From an uncultured Bacteroidota bacterium (GTDB taxonomy: Bacteria; Bacteroidota; Bacteroidia; Bacteroidales; 4484-276): a DNA stretch of 51,362 nt. The stretch spans positions 1-51,362 of the forward strand of contig CAJATL010000347.1 in assembly GCA_903944895.1 (NCBI GenBank), read 5' to 3'. Every line of letters starts with the position of its first letter. The stretch's first letter is position 1. The notes below the pieces were generated by a model, which saw only the letters and a list, made by a program, of their open reading frames with translations, was not told the DNA's origin and searched no databases. Positions 7,641-17,967 of the stretch are shown piece after piece. The position numbers were made by a program, and so were the translations under genes.

Positions 7641-8879
7641 ATGGATAATATAAATTTGGTCGAAACCTTTTCGGAATTTAAAGATTTCAAAAACATCGAC
7701 CGCGAAACTATGATGAGAATACTCGAAGATGTATTCCGCCATATGCTCGCTAAAAAATACGGGACCGCCGATAACTTTGACATCATTGTAAATATTGATA
7801 AAGGCGATCTTGAAATTTATCATCTGCGTCAAATCGTTGAAGATGGTGAAGTAGAAGACGAAAACCTTCAGATTGCCTATTCAGAGGCTATTAAGATTGA
7901 GCCTGATTTTGAAGTTGGCGAAGAGGTTTCGGAAGAAATTAAAATGAAGGATTTTGGCCGTCGTGAGATTCTCACCATTCGCCAGAATCTGATTTCAAAA
8001 ATCCAGGAATACGAAAAGGATAACGTTTATCAAAAATATAAAGATCGTATTGGCGAGATTGTTACCGGCGAGGTTTATCAGGTTTGGAAAAAGGAAATTC
8101 TTGTTGTTGACGATGAATTTATCGAATTGATCCTTCCGAAATCTGAACAGATTCCTTCGGATTATTACCGCAAAGGCGATACAATCAGAGCGGTAGTGTC
8201 AAAAGTTGACATGCGCAACAACACGCCGCAGATTATTCTGTCACGTACTTCCCCAGCCTTCCTGGAACGTCTTTTTGAACAGGAAGTTCCGGAAGTTTTT
8301 GATGGTTTGATAACCATAAAAAATATTGTGAGGGTACCTGGTGAACGTGCAAAAATTGCAGTCGAATCATATGATGACCGTATTGACCCGGTTGGTGCAT
8401 GTGTGGGAATGAAAGGATCGAGGATTCATGGTATTGTGAGAGAGTTGAAGAATGAAAATATTGACGTAATTAACTACACTTCAAATGCTTCATTGTACAT
8501 TCAGCGAGCATTAAGTCCTGCCAAAATAACCTCAATCAATCTTGATGATATACACAAAAAAGCTGAGGTTTACATGAAACCTGACCAGGTTTCGCTGGCC
8601 ATCGGCAAAGGCGGATTTAACATTAAACTGGCCGGAAAACTTACCGGTTACGAAATTGATGTTTACAGAGATACCGAAGTTGATACCGACGACGACGTTG
8701 ACTTGCAGGAATTCTCAGATGAAATCCAGCAATGGATAATTGACGAACTGAAAGCTATCGGTTGCGATACAGCAAAAAGCGTGCTTACAATCGAGTTAAG
8801 TGACTTGGTAAAACGCACTGATCTGGAGGAAGAAACTGTTAAGGAAGTCATCAAGATATTAAAAGCAGAATTTGAATAA
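7641..8879 (+). CDS. nusA: Transcription termination/antitermination factor NusA
   Basis: A 412-residue RNA polymerase-binding factor controlling pausing, termination and antitermination. Visible parts are the N-terminal polymerase-binding domain (about 1-125), an S1 domain near 130-200 ([21 protein letters not shown]) and two KH domains. The KH region contains [29 protein letters not shown] and [20 protein letters not shown]. It is shorter than the 495-residue E. coli protein because the two C-terminal acidic repeats are absent, as is usual outside Proteobacteria; the last 70 residues are helical and acidic. The gene lies between rimP and infB in the conserved order. Confidence 0.96.
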   Translation: MDNINLVETFSEFKDFKNIDRETMMRILEDVFRHMLAKKYGTADNFDIIVNIDKGDLEIYHLRQIVEDGEVEDENLQIAYSEAIKIEPDFEVGEEVSEEIKMKDFGRREILTIRQNLISKIQEYEKDNVYQKYKDRIGEIVTGEVYQVWKKEILVVDDEFIELILPKSEQIPSDYYRKGDTIRAVVSKVDMRNNTPQIILSRTSPAFLERLFEQEVPEVFDGLITIKNIVRVPGERAKIAVESYDDRIDPVGACVGMKGSRIHGIVRELKNENIDVINYTSNASLYIQRALSPAKITSINLDDIHKKAEVYMKPDQVSLAIGKGGFNIKLAGKLTGYEIDVYRDTEVDTDDDVDLQEFSDEIQQWIIDELKAIGCDTAKSVLTIELSDLVKRTDLEEETVKEVIKILKAEFE

Positions 8880-8928
8880 AAAAAGTATTTTTACAGCAAT
8901 TGTAAATTTCCACAGGAATAAATTTTTT

Positions 8929-11900
8929 ATGGCAGTAATCAATTCAACAAGGCTTAATAAAGCCGCCCGGGAGTTAAACGTTGGGACCGGCACCATTGTC
9001 GAATTTCTTCACAAGAAGGGATTTGACATTGACCCAAGTCCTAACACCAAACTTACTCCCGAGATGTATGATCTGCTCACCGAAGAGTATAAAGGGGAAA
9101 AAACCGTCAAGGAAGAAGCCCGTAAATTGGGCATCGGCACAGTAAAACGTGAAAGCATTTCGATCAAGGACCGCAAACCTGAAGAGGTTGAATATGATGA
9201 TTCAGAAGATGAAGATGATATCATCATCAGAGGGGTTACCGTTGAAGTTAATGAAAATTTCAGGAAATCTCTTGATTCGCATCATAAAGACGAAAAGCCC
9301 GCCCCAATTGAAATTCCAACCATAGAAATCATTGAACCCGTGCTCCCGCCTGTTGAAGTTTACATAGAACCTACTGTCGTCGAACCTGAAATGACAGAGG
9401 TAATTTCGGAAAAAGCAAAAGCAGAACCAGAATCCGGAAAAACTGATGAGATAATTCACATTCCCGAAGAGAAAACGGTTATTGAACTACCCATCGAGGT
9501 AGTCGCTCCGGTTGAATCAGAATCAAAAGTACCTGTTCCCGAAACAAGGCAGGAACCGGAGATCATTCATGAACCAGAGATTGTAATTGCCGTTGAACCA
9601 GAGGTTGTTGAACAGGAAAGACTAACTCAGCCAAAAATAGTTGGCAGGATCGACTTATCCACCATCAACGAGCGCACTAAACCTGCTAAAAAATCGCAGG
9701 ACGAAAAGCGTAAAGAACGTGAAGACCGACGTTTGGCTGAAAAGCAAAAGAAGACGCCACCTGAACAAAAAGTTGTGGAGGAAGAAAAAACCTTTACCCG
9801 GCCAATTACTAAAATCAGGGTTCCTCATCCCGAAAAAGAAACAGCAAAACCCGAGATTAAACCTCCGGTTGAAGCCACTAAAGTTGAAGTCAAGGCAGAA
9901 ACGCCCAAACCAGATAATTTCTTAAAAACTACTTTCGAGAAACTTCAGGGAGTAAGTATTGTCGGGAGAATCGATTTACCCGAAAAGAAAAAAATTGAGA
10001 AAAAAGATCCTGTGGCTTCTTCGTCAGATGACAAAGTAAAACCAAAGAAAAAGAAACGCAGAAGGATAAGGAAAACTTTGGCTGAGCAACAACAGCAACA
10101 GCAGCAGCAAAAGCCACCACAAACCGGAGCGCAAAAACCATCCGATAACAGGCCAAAAACAGCAGCTTCACCCATCAAGGCAAAACGCCCGAAAAGAGAA
10201 GAAAAACACGAACCTACAGAGGAAGAAATCCAGAAGCAGATTAAGGAAACTTTAGCCCGACTCAGCGGAGGAGGAAAGTCAAAAACCTCCAAACACCGCA
10301 GGCAAAAACGTGATTTAATCCACAAGCAAAGAGAAAAGGAAATCCTCGAAACCGAAGAATCAAAGCACACCATCAAGGTTACCGAATTTGTGACAGCAAA
10401 CGAACTTGCATCAATGATGAATGTTCCTGTTACCAACGTTATTTCGATGTGTATGCAACTTGGCCTCGCTGTTTCAATCAATCAACGTCTCGACGCCGAA
10501 ACGATATCTTTGGTTGCCGAAGAATTTGGCTTCCTGGTTGAATTTGCAAGCGCTGATAATATTGATGATACCGAAGTTATTGTTGACGATCCGGCCGATC
10601 TTGTTTTAAAAGCGCCCATCGTAACTGTAATGGGCCACGTTGACCACGGAAAAACAAAATTGCTCGATTACATCCGTCACACCAATGTTATCGCAGGTGA
10701 AGCCGGCGGAATTACCCAGCATATCGGAGCTTATGAAGTGGCTCTTGAAAACGGTAAAAAGATTACCTTCCTCGACACACCAGGCCATGAAGCTTTTACT
10801 GCAATGCGTGCACGTGGCGCTAAAATTACCGACGTTGCCATTATTGTAATCGCTGCCGACGACAGCGTGATGCCTCAAACTAAAGAGGCCATCAATCATG
10901 CACTTGCTGCAAATGTGCCCATCGTTTTCGCCATCAATAAGGTTGATAAAGCAACGGCCAATCCTGAGAAAATCAAAGAACAGCTTTCACACCTCAATAT
11001 TTTGGTTGAAGACTGGGGTGGAAAATATCAAAGCCAGGAAATTTCGGCTAAAGCCGGAACCGGCATCGAAACACTTCTCGATAAAGTACTTCTCGAAGCC
11101 GAAATGCTCGATTTGAAAGCAAATCCAAGCCGCAGAGCCACAGGAACCATTATCGAATCATCGCTCGACAAAGGTCGGGGATATGTTGCCAAATTGCTTG
11201 TACAAAACGGAACTTTAAAGAATGGTGATATTGTCCTTGCCGGTTCACATTACGGAAAAGTAAAAGCGATGTACAACGAGCGCAACCAGCTTATCAAAGA
11301 AGCCGGACCTGCTACTCCACTGTTGATTCTCGGAATTAACGGAGCGCCGCAGGCAGGTGATATTTTTAAAGTTATGGAAGATGAGCGCGAAGCAAAAACC
11401 ATTGCCTCAAAACGGATGCAATTGCAGCGCGAACAGGGCCTGAGAACTCAAAAACATATTACACTCGATGAAATTGGACGTAGAATTGCTATTGGCGATT
11501 TTAAAGAGCTTAATATTATTGTGAAAGGTGATGTTGACGGATCCGTTGAAGCACTCTCCGATTCATTGCTCAAACTCAGCACCGAAGAAGTGCAGGTAAA
11601 TGTTATTCATAAATCGGTTGGAGCGGTCACTGAGTCTGATGTATTACTTGCTTCGGCTTCAAATGCTATTATCATTGGATTCCAGGTTCGTCCTTCACTC
11701 GGTGCACGCCGTCTCGCCGAAAGAGAACAGATTGACATCCGTCTTTACTCGATCATTTATGCAGCCATCGAAGAAATCAAATCAGCCATCGAAGGCATGC
11801 TGGCGCCTGAAATCGAAGAAAAAATCATTTGCAACATCGAAGTCCGCGAAACCTTTAAAATTACAAAGGTTGGAACAATCGCAGGTTGTATGGTTCTCGA

Positions 11901-12117
11901 CGGAAGCATCACCAGGAACACGACAATACGAATTATCAGAGATGGTATCGTTATCCACACCGGTAAATTGGGCTCACTCAAACGTTTTAAAGACGATGCC
12001 AGAGAGGTTAATGCCGGCTATGAATGCGGTTTAAATATTGATAAATTTGACGATATCAGGGTTGGCGACATCATCGAAGGCTTTGAACAAAAATCAGTTG
12101 CCAGAAAACTTAATTAA
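8929..12117 (+). CDS. infB: Translation initiation factor IF-2
   Basis: A GTPase of 1062 residues that places initiator tRNA on the 30S subunit. I chose ATG at 8929 ([20 protein letters not shown]) because this matches the IF2 N-terminus; the frame stays open upstream to 8872, overlapping nusA. The first 440 residues are a charged Glu/Lys/Pro linker with a CAA/CAG-encoded glutamine tract (about 10087-10110). A lysine/arginine-rich segment and the IF2-N module follow ([15 protein letters not shown] is approximated by [14 protein letters not shown]). The G domain has GHVDHGKT near residue 568, DTPGHEAF and NKVDK. Domains II-IV complete the C-terminus. The long N-terminal tail is typical of Bacteroidota IF-2. 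Confidence 0.96.
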   Translation: MAVINSTRLNKAARELNVGTGTIVEFLHKKGFDIDPSPNTKLTPEMYDLLTEEYKGEKTVKEEARKLGIGTVKRESISIKDRKPEEVEYDDSEDEDDIIIRGVTVEVNENFRKSLDSHHKDEKPAPIEIPTIEIIEPVLPPVEVYIEPTVVEPEMTEVISEKAKAEPESGKTDEIIHIPEEKTVIELPIEVVAPVESESKVPVPETRQEPEIIHEPEIVIAVEPEVVEQERLTQPKIVGRIDLSTINERTKPAKKSQDEKRKEREDRRLAEKQKKTPPEQKVVEEEKTFTRPITKIRVPHPEKETAKPEIKPPVEATKVEVKAETPKPDNFLKTTFEKLQGVSIVGRIDLPEKKKIEKKDPVASSSDDKVKPKKKKRRRIRKTLAEQQQQQQQQKPPQTGAQKPSDNRPKTAASPIKAKRPKREEKHEPTEEEIQKQIKETLARLSGGGKSKTSKHRRQKRDLIHKQREKEILETEESKHTIKVTEFVTANELASMMNVPVTNVISMCMQLGLAVSINQRLDAETISLVAEEFGFLVEFASADNIDDTEVIVDDPADLVLKAPIVTVMGHVDHGKTKLLDYIRHTNVIAGEAGGITQHIGAYEVALENGKKITFLDTPGHEAFTAMRARGAKITDVAIIVIAADDSVMPQTKEAINHALAANVPIVFAINKVDKATANPEKIKEQLSHLNILVEDWGGKYQSQEISAKAGTGIETLLDKVLLEAEMLDLKANPSRRATGTIIESSLDKGRGYVAKLLVQNGTLKNGDIVLAGSHYGKVKAMYNERNQLIKEAGPATPLLILGINGAPQAGDIFKVMEDEREAKTIASKRMQLQREQGLRTQKHITLDEIGRRIAIGDFKELNIIVKGDVDGSVEALSDSLLKLSTEEVQVNVIHKSVGAVTESDVLLASASNAIIIGFQVRPSLGARRLAEREQIDIRLYSIIYAAIEEIKSAIEGMLAPEIEEKIICNIEVRETFKITKVGTIAGCMVLDGSITRNTTIRIIRDGIVIHTGKLGSLKRFKDDAREVNAGYECGLNIDKFDDIRVGDIIEGFEQKSVARKLN

Positions 12118-12183
12118 TCTGATCAAAAAAACATCATAATAACAAAAACTTAATAAATTTGCACGTACAAAAAAACGGGAATT

Positions 12184-12759
12184 ATGAAACAAAAGATCGT
12201 TCAAATTACATTGTTAGTAGTAGCTGTTGTATTGGCCTACTTCATTTATGAAACCATTCAGACTCCGGTGAGATTTAATAATGAAAAAAATCGCCGGGCA
12301 GAATTAGTTATTCAAAATCTTAAAGATATCCGCCAGGTGCAGCAAATTTACAAAACACTACACAGCAGATTCACTTCAGATTTTGATACGTTGATTAATT
12401 TTACACGTACCGGAAAAATTCCAGTAGTAAGTATCCGTTTCGATCCAAACGACACAACACTTACCAGGACCATCAGCGATACCATTGCGTATGTTACTGT
12501 AGCTGACTCATTGTTTGGAAAACGCAAGGGTTTTAATATCCAGGATATCAGATTTGTGCCCTTTTCAAATGGACAGAAACTTATGATGGAAGCTGGTAAA
12601 ATTGATAAAGGTGGCGTTGCTGTTCCTGTTTACACAGTGATCGCAAAAAAGGAATTTTACCTGAACGGGCTTAATGCTGAACTCATTAAAAATCCTAACG
12701 TAAAAGATTTGATATTAGGCTCGATGGAAGAACCTACAACTGATGGAAACTGGGAGTAA
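12184..12759 (+). CDS. Conserved membrane-anchored protein of unknown function
   Basis: A 191-residue protein with one N-terminal transmembrane helix (about residues 5-23, IVQITLLVVAVVLAYFIYET). The rest (24-191) should be extracytoplasmic and contains the segment NLKDIRQVQQIYKTLHSRFTSD. I do not recognise a named family. A TAAATTTG -7 box at 12154-12161 suggests it can be transcribed separately from infB, whose stop lies 66 bases upstream. The DUF3822 gene follows 11 bases downstream, so the two probably share a transcript with rsmD. Confidence 0.8.
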   Translation: MKQKIVQITLLVVAVVLAYFIYETIQTPVRFNNEKNRRAELVIQNLKDIRQVQQIYKTLHSRFTSDFDTLINFTRTGKIPVVSIRFDPNDTTLTRTISDTIAYVTVADSLFGKRKGFNIQDIRFVPFSNGQKLMMEAGKIDKGGVAVPVYTVIAKKEFYLNGLNAELIKNPNVKDLILGSMEEPTTDGNWE

Positions 12760-12770
12760 TTTTACACTAA

Positions 12771-13643
12771 ATGCCCCATAAGGTTCTTTTATCAGCAAGT
12801 AAATTCGATAAAGCTTTACAAAAGGAAGCCTCAAAAAATTACAGATTGTCCATTCAACTTTCGTTGGATGGACTTTCTTTTTGTATCCTCGACACCAGGC
12901 TAAACAAGTATTCGGCCATCGAAATTTATTCTTTTCAGGATGTTTCAGTCCCACTGGCGCTAAATAGTATTCTCAACGATTTGATTGCCAAAAACGATTG
13001 GCTGAATTTAACTTACCAGGAAACACACATCATCATTGAGTATCCAAAATCAACAATTATCCCTTTGCCTCTTTTTTACGAAAATCATTCAGAGGATTAT
13101 CTCCGCTTCAATCATTATATCGATTTTGGTGATAAAATCCTCTTCGATAAATTGCCAAACCTCGATGCAGTAAATATTTTTGCAGTCCCGGAAATCATCC
13201 TTCAAACCTTGCAGAAATGTTTTCCCGGCGCTCATATCCACCATTTTACAAGCCCGCTCATCGAAAACCTGATTATTCTTAATAAAAATCAGGACGAAGA
13301 CTTTGTAATTTTCGCCCACGTGCGCAAATCGTGGTTTGACCTTTTAGTGTTGAGCGGCAAAAAACTGATTTTCATCAATTCCTTTAAATACAAGACCAAG
13401 GAAGACTTTGTGTATTTTATGGCATTTGTGATGGAACAACTCAACATCAATCCTGAAAAAACATGCCTCACCTTAGTTGGCGATATCAGTAAAATTTCCT
13501 CCCTTTTTGATCTTGCCTTCAAATACGTAAGAAACGTAAATTTTGGTAAGCGCACCCAGGATTATGAGTATAGTTATGTTTTTGATGAATTTCCGGAACA
13601 TTTTTTCTTTAACCTTTTAAACTTACAACGTTGCGAATTATAA
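12771..13643 (+). CDS. DUF3822 family protein
   Basis: A 290-residue protein recognised as DUF3822 from the N-terminal pattern YRLSIQLSLDGLSFCILD and the central HYIDFGDKILFDKLP. The family appears restricted to Bacteroidota; its fold resembles the actin-like ATPase or pilus-assembly superfamily, but its role is unknown. The gene overlaps the start of rsmD by 13 bases, a pairing commonly seen in the phylum, which suggests translational coupling. No signal peptide or membrane helix is visible. Confidence 0.88.
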   Translation: MPHKVLLSASKFDKALQKEASKNYRLSIQLSLDGLSFCILDTRLNKYSAIEIYSFQDVSVPLALNSILNDLIAKNDWLNLTYQETHIIIEYPKSTIIPLPLFYENHSEDYLRFNHYIDFGDKILFDKLPNLDAVNIFAVPEIILQTLQKCFPGAHIHHFTSPLIENLIILNKNQDEDFVIFAHVRKSWFDLLVLSGKKLIFINSFKYKTKEDFVYFMAFVMEQLNINPEKTCLTLVGDISKISSLFDLAFKYVRNVNFGKRTQDYEYSYVFDEFPEHFFFNLLNLQRCEL

Positions 13644-14167
13644 ACGGATCACACAAAGGCAGACGAATCAACCCTCCTGCAAATCTCCCGGTAAGGCCTA
13701 CAACCGACATGGCCAAAGAAGGCCTGTTCAATATTCTGAATAACATGATCGATTTTGAAGACCTGGTGGTACTCGACCTGTTTGCAGGGACCGGAAATAT
13801 TACGTTTGAATTTGCTTCAAGAGGTGCGGCCTCCGTAACTTCGGTTGACCTGAATTTTAAAAGCGTCGATTTTATCAAAAAAATGTCAGCAGAAATAGGC
13901 ATGGAAAACGTAAAGGCTATACGGTCGGAGGTTTACCGGTTTTTGAAATCAACATCAAAAAGCTATGATCTGATTTTTGCCGACCCACCCTTTGATCTGG
14001 AAGGAACTGAATTGTTGCCCGATTTGATCTTTGAAAATAACTGGCTCAATAAAAATGCCTGGCTTATCATCGAACACCCCAGAGGGATTGACTTTGCCAG
14101 GCATAAATATTTTTCGCAAAAGCGTAATTACGGTAAGGTGAATTTCACCTTTTTTACGAGAGATTAA
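13631..14167 (+). CDS. rsmD: 16S rRNA (guanine966-N2)-methyltransferase RsmD
   Basis: A 178-residue SAM-dependent enzyme that methylates the 2-amino group of G966 in 16S rRNA. It has the family start MRIINGSHKGRRI, the motif RPTTDMAKEGLFNIL, the SAM-binding loop VLDLFAGTGNITFEFASRGA and the catalytic FADPPF. Translation appears to start at a TTG codon (13631) inside the end of the DUF3822 gene; the conserved N-terminus begins exactly there and no ATG is available. The overlap and weak start suggest its expression depends on translation of the upstream gene. Confidence 0.94.
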   Translation: MRIINGSHKGRRINPPANLPVRPTTDMAKEGLFNILNNMIDFEDLVVLDLFAGTGNITFEFASRGAASVTSVDLNFKSVDFIKKMSAEIGMENVKAIRSEVYRFLKSTSKSYDLIFADPPFDLEGTELLPDLIFENNWLNKNAWLIIEHPRGIDFARHKYFSQKRNYGKVNFTFFTRD

Positions 14168-14385
14168 TACTCGTCTTCATGAAAAAAGAAATCATCCTTG
14201 GTAGGATAATCAGGCCAGATATCTTCGATGCGTTCATATACCTCACCTTCGTCTTCTATTTCCATCAAATTTTCAATGACTTCTTGTGGCGCTCCCGACC
14301 GTACTGCAAAATCGATTAATTCGTCTTTTGTTGCAGGCCAGGGCGCATCTTCCAGCTTTGAAGCTAATTCCAACGTCCAGTACAT
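14164..14385 (-). CDS. DUF2795 domain protein
   Basis: A small acidic protein of 73 residues, highly typical of Bacteroidota. It opens with MYWTLELASKLEDAPWPATK, continues with DELIDFAVRSGAPQEVIENL and ends in IWPDYPTKDDFFFHEDEY. The family has no proven function. It converges on rsmD, and the two coding regions overlap by four bases at their stop codons. The strong conservation of the whole chain across the phylum suggests a housekeeping role. Confidence 0.92.
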   Translation of the reverse strand: MYWTLELASKLEDAPWPATKDELIDFAVRSGAPQEVIENLMEIEDEGEVYERIEDIWPDYPTKDDFFFHEDEY

Positions 14386-14468
14386 AATTCGAAAATATTA
14401 TTTTATTTAGTGCAAAAGTAAATTTTTTAGCGAAAGCGCTTAAAAATATCTCATTTATTTTATGCTCA

Positions 14469-15032
14469 TCAAACCCTTGCTTTCCACGGGGTTTCTTCAG
14501 CTCCAAAGTCCTGTGTCATTTTTCTCGACAATACAAACAAATAATCGGATAAACGGTTAAGGTATTTTATTACCAACTCGTTAACCTTCGAATGTTGTGA
14601 TAACTTGATAACGAGGCGCTCGGCACGGCGACAAACCGTACGCGCGATGTGGCAGTACGACACTACCGGATGCCCGCCGGGAAGAATAAAATTAGCAATC
14701 GGAGGCAAGGTTTCGTTCATCAGATCAATGGCATTTTCAAGCCTCAGGATATCTTCCTCATGAATTTCGGGAAGTTTCCGTAAAGGCTCATGCGCCGGAT
14801 CAAGCGCCAGGATTGATTCGGCAGTAAAAATGCGGTCCTGAATTTCGATGAGCAGTATTTTGGTTTGCTCGTCGATGGCCTGATCGCGGACAAGCCCGAT
14901 AAAAGAATTGAGTTCGTCCAAAGTTCCGTAAGCTTCAATACGCTCGTGAAATTTTGGAACGCGGGTTCCGCCAATCAGCGAAGTTTCGCCTTGATCCCCG
15001 GTTTTTGTATAAATTTTCCATTCGTTGCTCAT
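14469..15032 (-). CDS. PduO-type cob(I)alamin adenosyltransferase
   Basis: A 187-residue enzyme that transfers the adenosyl group of ATP to cob(I)alamin, giving coenzyme B12. Diagnostic segments are the ATP-binding N-terminus YTKTGDQGETSLIGG, the EAYGTLDELNSFIGL segment and the C-terminal RTVCRRAERLV helix with the conserved arginines. The length fits the trimeric PduO/MMAB family. Its stop is 83 bases upstream of the DUF2795 start. The ABC ATPase ends 16 bases upstream of its start, so the two may be cotranscribed, though no functional link is evident. The product probably serves B12-dependent enzymes encoded elsewhere, such as methylmalonyl-CoA mutase. Confidence 0.94.
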   Translation of the reverse strand: MSNEWKIYTKTGDQGETSLIGGTRVPKFHERIEAYGTLDELNSFIGLVRDQAIDEQTKILLIEIQDRIFTAESILALDPAHEPLRKLPEIHEEDILRLENAIDLMNETLPPIANFILPGGHPVVSYCHIARTVCRRAERLVIKLSQHSKVNELVIKYLNRLSDYLFVLSRKMTQDFGAEETPWKARV

Positions 15033-15048
15033 AAATTTTTCTCCTTGT

Positions 15049-15783
15049 TTAATCTGCCGGCTGCAGTTGATAATCAGCCATGGTTTTGATATGAGGATTC
15101 AAGGTGTCACTTTCGATCAGACCATCTCTCAACCTGATAATCCGGTGTGCAAACCGTGCAATGTCTTCTTCGTGGGTAACCACAATTACCGTATTTCCCA
15201 ACTTATGAATTTCTTCAAAAAGGCCCATCATTTCGATGGAGGTTTTTGAATCGAGATTTCCGGTTGGTTCATCGGCGAGGATAATCGAAGGATCGTTAAC
15301 GAGCGCTCTTGCCACCGCAACCCGCTGGCGTTGTCCGCCCGAAAGCTCGTTTGGTTTGTGATGAACCCTGTCAGAGAGTTTCACGCTATCCAGAACCTGC
15401 AAGGCTTTTTCGATACGCCGGGCTTTTGCAAAACCAGCATAAACCAAAGGCAGGGTAACATTTTCGAGTGCTGAAGAGCGGGGCAACAGGTTAAAGGTTT
15501 GAAAGATAAAACCGATTTCCTTATTTCTGATTTCGGCCAGGCTGTTGTCGTCCATTTTGCTAACATCTTTCCCGTTAAGGAAATATTCGCCGCTGGTTGG
15601 TGTGTCGAGGCAGCCCAGAATGTTCATCAGCGTCGATTTGCCGGAACCTGAGGCGCCCATCAGCGCCACGTATTCATTTTTATAAATGTTCAGATCGATG
15701 CCCTGAAGCGCCTTTACGGTTTGAGTTCCAACTTTGTAATACTTCCTGATGTCAAGAAGCCGGATCATTATTTTTTTTTCCAT
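15049..15783 (-). CDS. ABC transporter ATP-binding protein, LolD/MacB type
   Basis: An ATPase subunit of about 244 residues. Walker A is GASGSGKST, the Q-loop lies in [10 protein letters not shown], the signature is LSGGQRQR, Walker B is [14 protein letters not shown] and the switch His is in VVTHEED. The LNKxGxYxxxG-like and DEPTGNLD patterns place it in the MacB/LolD/FtsE group, which powers lipoprotein release or peptide and antibiotic export. I start it at 15783 ([16 protein letters not shown]), since the 14 codons upstream are not conserved in this family. No permease gene is adjacent, so its partner must be encoded elsewhere. Confidence 0.9.
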   Translation of the reverse strand: MEKKIMIRLLDIRKYYKVGTQTVKALQGIDLNIYKNEYVALMGASGSGKSTLMNILGCLDTPTSGEYFLNGKDVSKMDDNSLAEIRNKEIGFIFQTFNLLPRSSALENVTLPLVYAGFAKARRIEKALQVLDSVKLSDRVHHKPNELSGGQRQRVAVARALVNDPSIILADEPTGNLDSKTSIEMMGLFEEIHKLGNTVIVVTHEEDIARFAHRIIRLRDGLIESDTLNPHIKTMADYQLQPAD

Positions 15784-16056
15784 TGTGCTAAAGTTTTCCA
15801 GACCAAAAGTATAAATAGTTAACAAGCCATTTATCTTTTTAAGTATTTCTGAAACAGAAAAGCTATTTTATTATTGTACAAGCTATTAATCATTTGGATA
15901 AAATCAGGTTTTCCTGTTTTTGTAAGGATAAACATAATCCGGAAAAGTTTGTTTACATTTTTTGATTCAACATTCCTGCAAAACTATCAATTATCGTTCA
16001 TCACCCGTAAATTGCCGTAAAAAGGCTAATTTTGGCCACTAATTATTTTTTAAAAA

Positions 16057-16935
16057 ATGTTTAAGAAGATTTTAACCACCACCTCAAACTATATTTCGCT
16101 GGTAAAATTTGCGCACACGCTGTTTGCGCTTCCTTTTGCACTCATTGGGTTTTTTATTGCTGTCCATCAGTATCCCGAAAGGTTCACATTATGGCTTTTT
16201 CTCGAAGTTTTGCTTTGTATGGTTTTTGCCCGCAATTCGGCCATGGCTTTCAATCGCTATGCCGACAGACATTTTGATGCAAAAAATCCACGTACGGCCT
16301 GGCGCGAAATTCCTGCCAATGTCATCAAAGCTGATTCGGCACTGGTATTTGTGATTTTAAACTGTTGCCTTTTTATCCTGACAACGTATTTTATCAACCC
16401 GCTTGTGTTTTTCCTTTCGCCGGTAGCTTTGACGGTAATTCTCGGTTACAGCTACACCAAGCGATTTACCTGGCTGGCACACCTGGTTTTGGGGCTTGGC
16501 CTTTCGCTGGCTCCCATCGGTGCTTACCTGGCCGTTACTGGCCATTTCAGCTTACTTCCAATCCTGTTTTCTATCATCGTGCTGTTTTGGGTTTCGGGTT
16601 TCGATGTTATTTATGCTTTACAGGATGAGGATTTTGATAAATCGTTAAATCTGAAATCAATACCTGCTTTTATGGGTAAGAAAAACGCCTTGCTCACGAG
16701 TGTGATTCTTCACCTTATTTCGGCAACTTTTGTTGTTGTTGCCGGTATTTTAGGCCAAACAGGAATTTTATTCTGGGCAGGAGCTTCGGTTTTCGTCATT
16801 CTGCTGGTTTATCAGCATTTTCTGGTAAAGCCCCATGACCTTTCAAAAGTTAACCTCGCCTTTTTCACCACCAACAGCTTTGCCGGCGTAATTTTTAGTA
16901 CCGCCGTGATTCTGGATCTTTTTATTAAGATGTGA
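16057..16935 (+). CDS. UbiA family prenyltransferase, MqnP/UbiA-like
   Basis: An integral membrane protein of 292 residues with about eight hydrophobic helices. The two Asp-rich motifs that bind Mg-prenyl diphosphate are NRYADRHFDAKN (about residues 67-78) and DVIYALQDEDFD (about 183-194), and NPRTAWREIPA follows the first. Enzymes of this type attach a polyprenyl chain to an aromatic acid in quinone synthesis. In Bacteroidota the close relatives include the menaquinone (futalosine route, MqnP) and 4-hydroxybenzoate types; the exact substrate is inferred only. A TAATTTTG -7 box lies at 16027-16034, just ahead of the start. The reductase gene follows 27 bases downstream. Confidence 0.88.
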   Translation: MFKKILTTTSNYISLVKFAHTLFALPFALIGFFIAVHQYPERFTLWLFLEVLLCMVFARNSAMAFNRYADRHFDAKNPRTAWREIPANVIKADSALVFVILNCCLFILTTYFINPLVFFLSPVALTVILGYSYTKRFTWLAHLVLGLGLSLAPIGAYLAVTGHFSLLPILFSIIVLFWVSGFDVIYALQDEDFDKSLNLKSIPAFMGKKNALLTSVILHLISATFVVVAGILGQTGILFWAGASVFVILLVYQHFLVKPHDLSKVNLAFFTTNSFAGVIFSTAVILDLFIKM

Positions 16936-16962
16936 GATTTTTACATACCTGAAAAAAATTGA

Positions 16963-17967
16963 ATGAAAAATCCTGTGCCTTCGCAGATGACTGCCGTATT
17001 TGTAAATGCCGAAAACGGGAAATTATTTACAAAAAAGGTGGATGTTCCTGTTCCCCGCAAAGGAGAAGTTTTGATTAAGATGCTGGCAGCTCCAGTTAAT
17101 CCTTCCGATCTTGCAAAAATCAGGGAGGTTACGGCTGACGAAACGGTAAGTTTCATCCCCGGCATCGAAGGTTGCGGAACAGTGGTTGCGGCTGGGGCAG
17201 GCATTTTACCTCGCATTTTTATGGGAAGGCGGGTGGCATGTTCGTCGAAATACATGAACAGCGGAACCTGGGCAGAATACATGGTTACTCCGGCTGGAAG
17301 CTGTTTCCCGATTGGCAAATCCATTTCCGATGAACAGGCTTCGATGACCATCGTCAATCCTATGACCGCGCTTGCTTTTCTTGATTTTGCCCGTAAAAAC
17401 CACCATAAAGCTGTCGTCAATACTGCGGCTGCCGGGGCTTTGGGGAAAATGGTAGCCGCACTTTTTGCAAAACACAAAATCAAAGTACTCAATATTGTCA
17501 GGAACGATGAAGGTGTAAAAGCAATCGGGAAACAAAAAAACAATACCGTCCTGAATAGCACGGCGCCTGAATTCCCCGAAAAGTTTAAGGAATGGTGCGA
17601 AAAAAATAATGCCACACTGATGCTTGATGCCGTAGGCGGGGAATTGGTAAACCGGGTTATTACACTTTTGCCGGCCAGGTCAACCATCATGTTGTACGGA
17701 AATCTCTCTCAGGTGAAAATCGAATTTTTGCCCACCCAATTGTTGCGTGAAAACAAAAAGATTGTCGGGTTTTTCCTGGGTCATTGGATTCATGAAAATG
17801 GCCTGATGAAAACGGTTTTCAACCTGATCAAAGCAAACAGCCTGCTTAAAAATGAGGTTGAAACTCCGGTGCAGGCTGTTTTCAATCTCGAAAATATCCA
17901 ACAGGCAGTCGATTTGTACGAGAAAAATATGAGCCGGGGGAAAGTATTGCTTAAGTCAGGTCTTTAG
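16963..17967 (+). CDS. Medium-chain dehydrogenase/reductase, quinone-reductase-like
   Basis: A 334-residue NAD(P)H-dependent oxidoreductase of the MDR superfamily. The N-terminal GroES-like domain has VPVPRKGEVLIKMLAAPVNP and GIEGCGTVVAAG. The nucleotide-binding domain is a Rossmann fold starting near residue 145, with NTAAAGALGKMVAALF in place of the usual AxGGVG, and continues through TLMLDAVGGELVNRV. The catalytic-zinc cysteine and histidine of true alcohol dehydrogenases are not apparent, which points to the zinc-independent quinone/enoyl reductase branch. Substrate unknown. The gene follows the prenyltransferase by 27 bases and is probably cotranscribed. Confidence 0.85.
   Translation: MKNPVPSQMTAVFVNAENGKLFTKKVDVPVPRKGEVLIKMLAAPVNPSDLAKIREVTADETVSFIPGIEGCGTVVAAGAGILPRIFMGRRVACSSKYMNSGTWAEYMVTPAGSCFPIGKSISDEQASMTIVNPMTALAFLDFARKNHHKAVVNTAAAGALGKMVAALFAKHKIKVLNIVRNDEGVKAIGKQKNNTVLNSTAPEFPEKFKEWCEKNNATLMLDAVGGELVNRVITLLPARSTIMLYGNLSQVKIEFLPTQLLRENKKIVGFFLGHWIHENGLMKTVFNLIKANSLLKNEVETPVQAVFNLENIQQAVDLYEKNMSRGKVLLKSGL

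Noticed and set aside
8872-8928. Upstream start for infB overlapping nusA
   Set aside because: The conserved IF-2 N-terminus begins at 8929; the extra 19 residues do not look conserved.
9945-10481. 178-codon frame antisense to infB
   Set aside because: It exists only because the Lys/Glu/Gln-rich IF-2 linker gives an open Phe/Ser/Cys-rich frame on the other strand; it has no recognisable domain.
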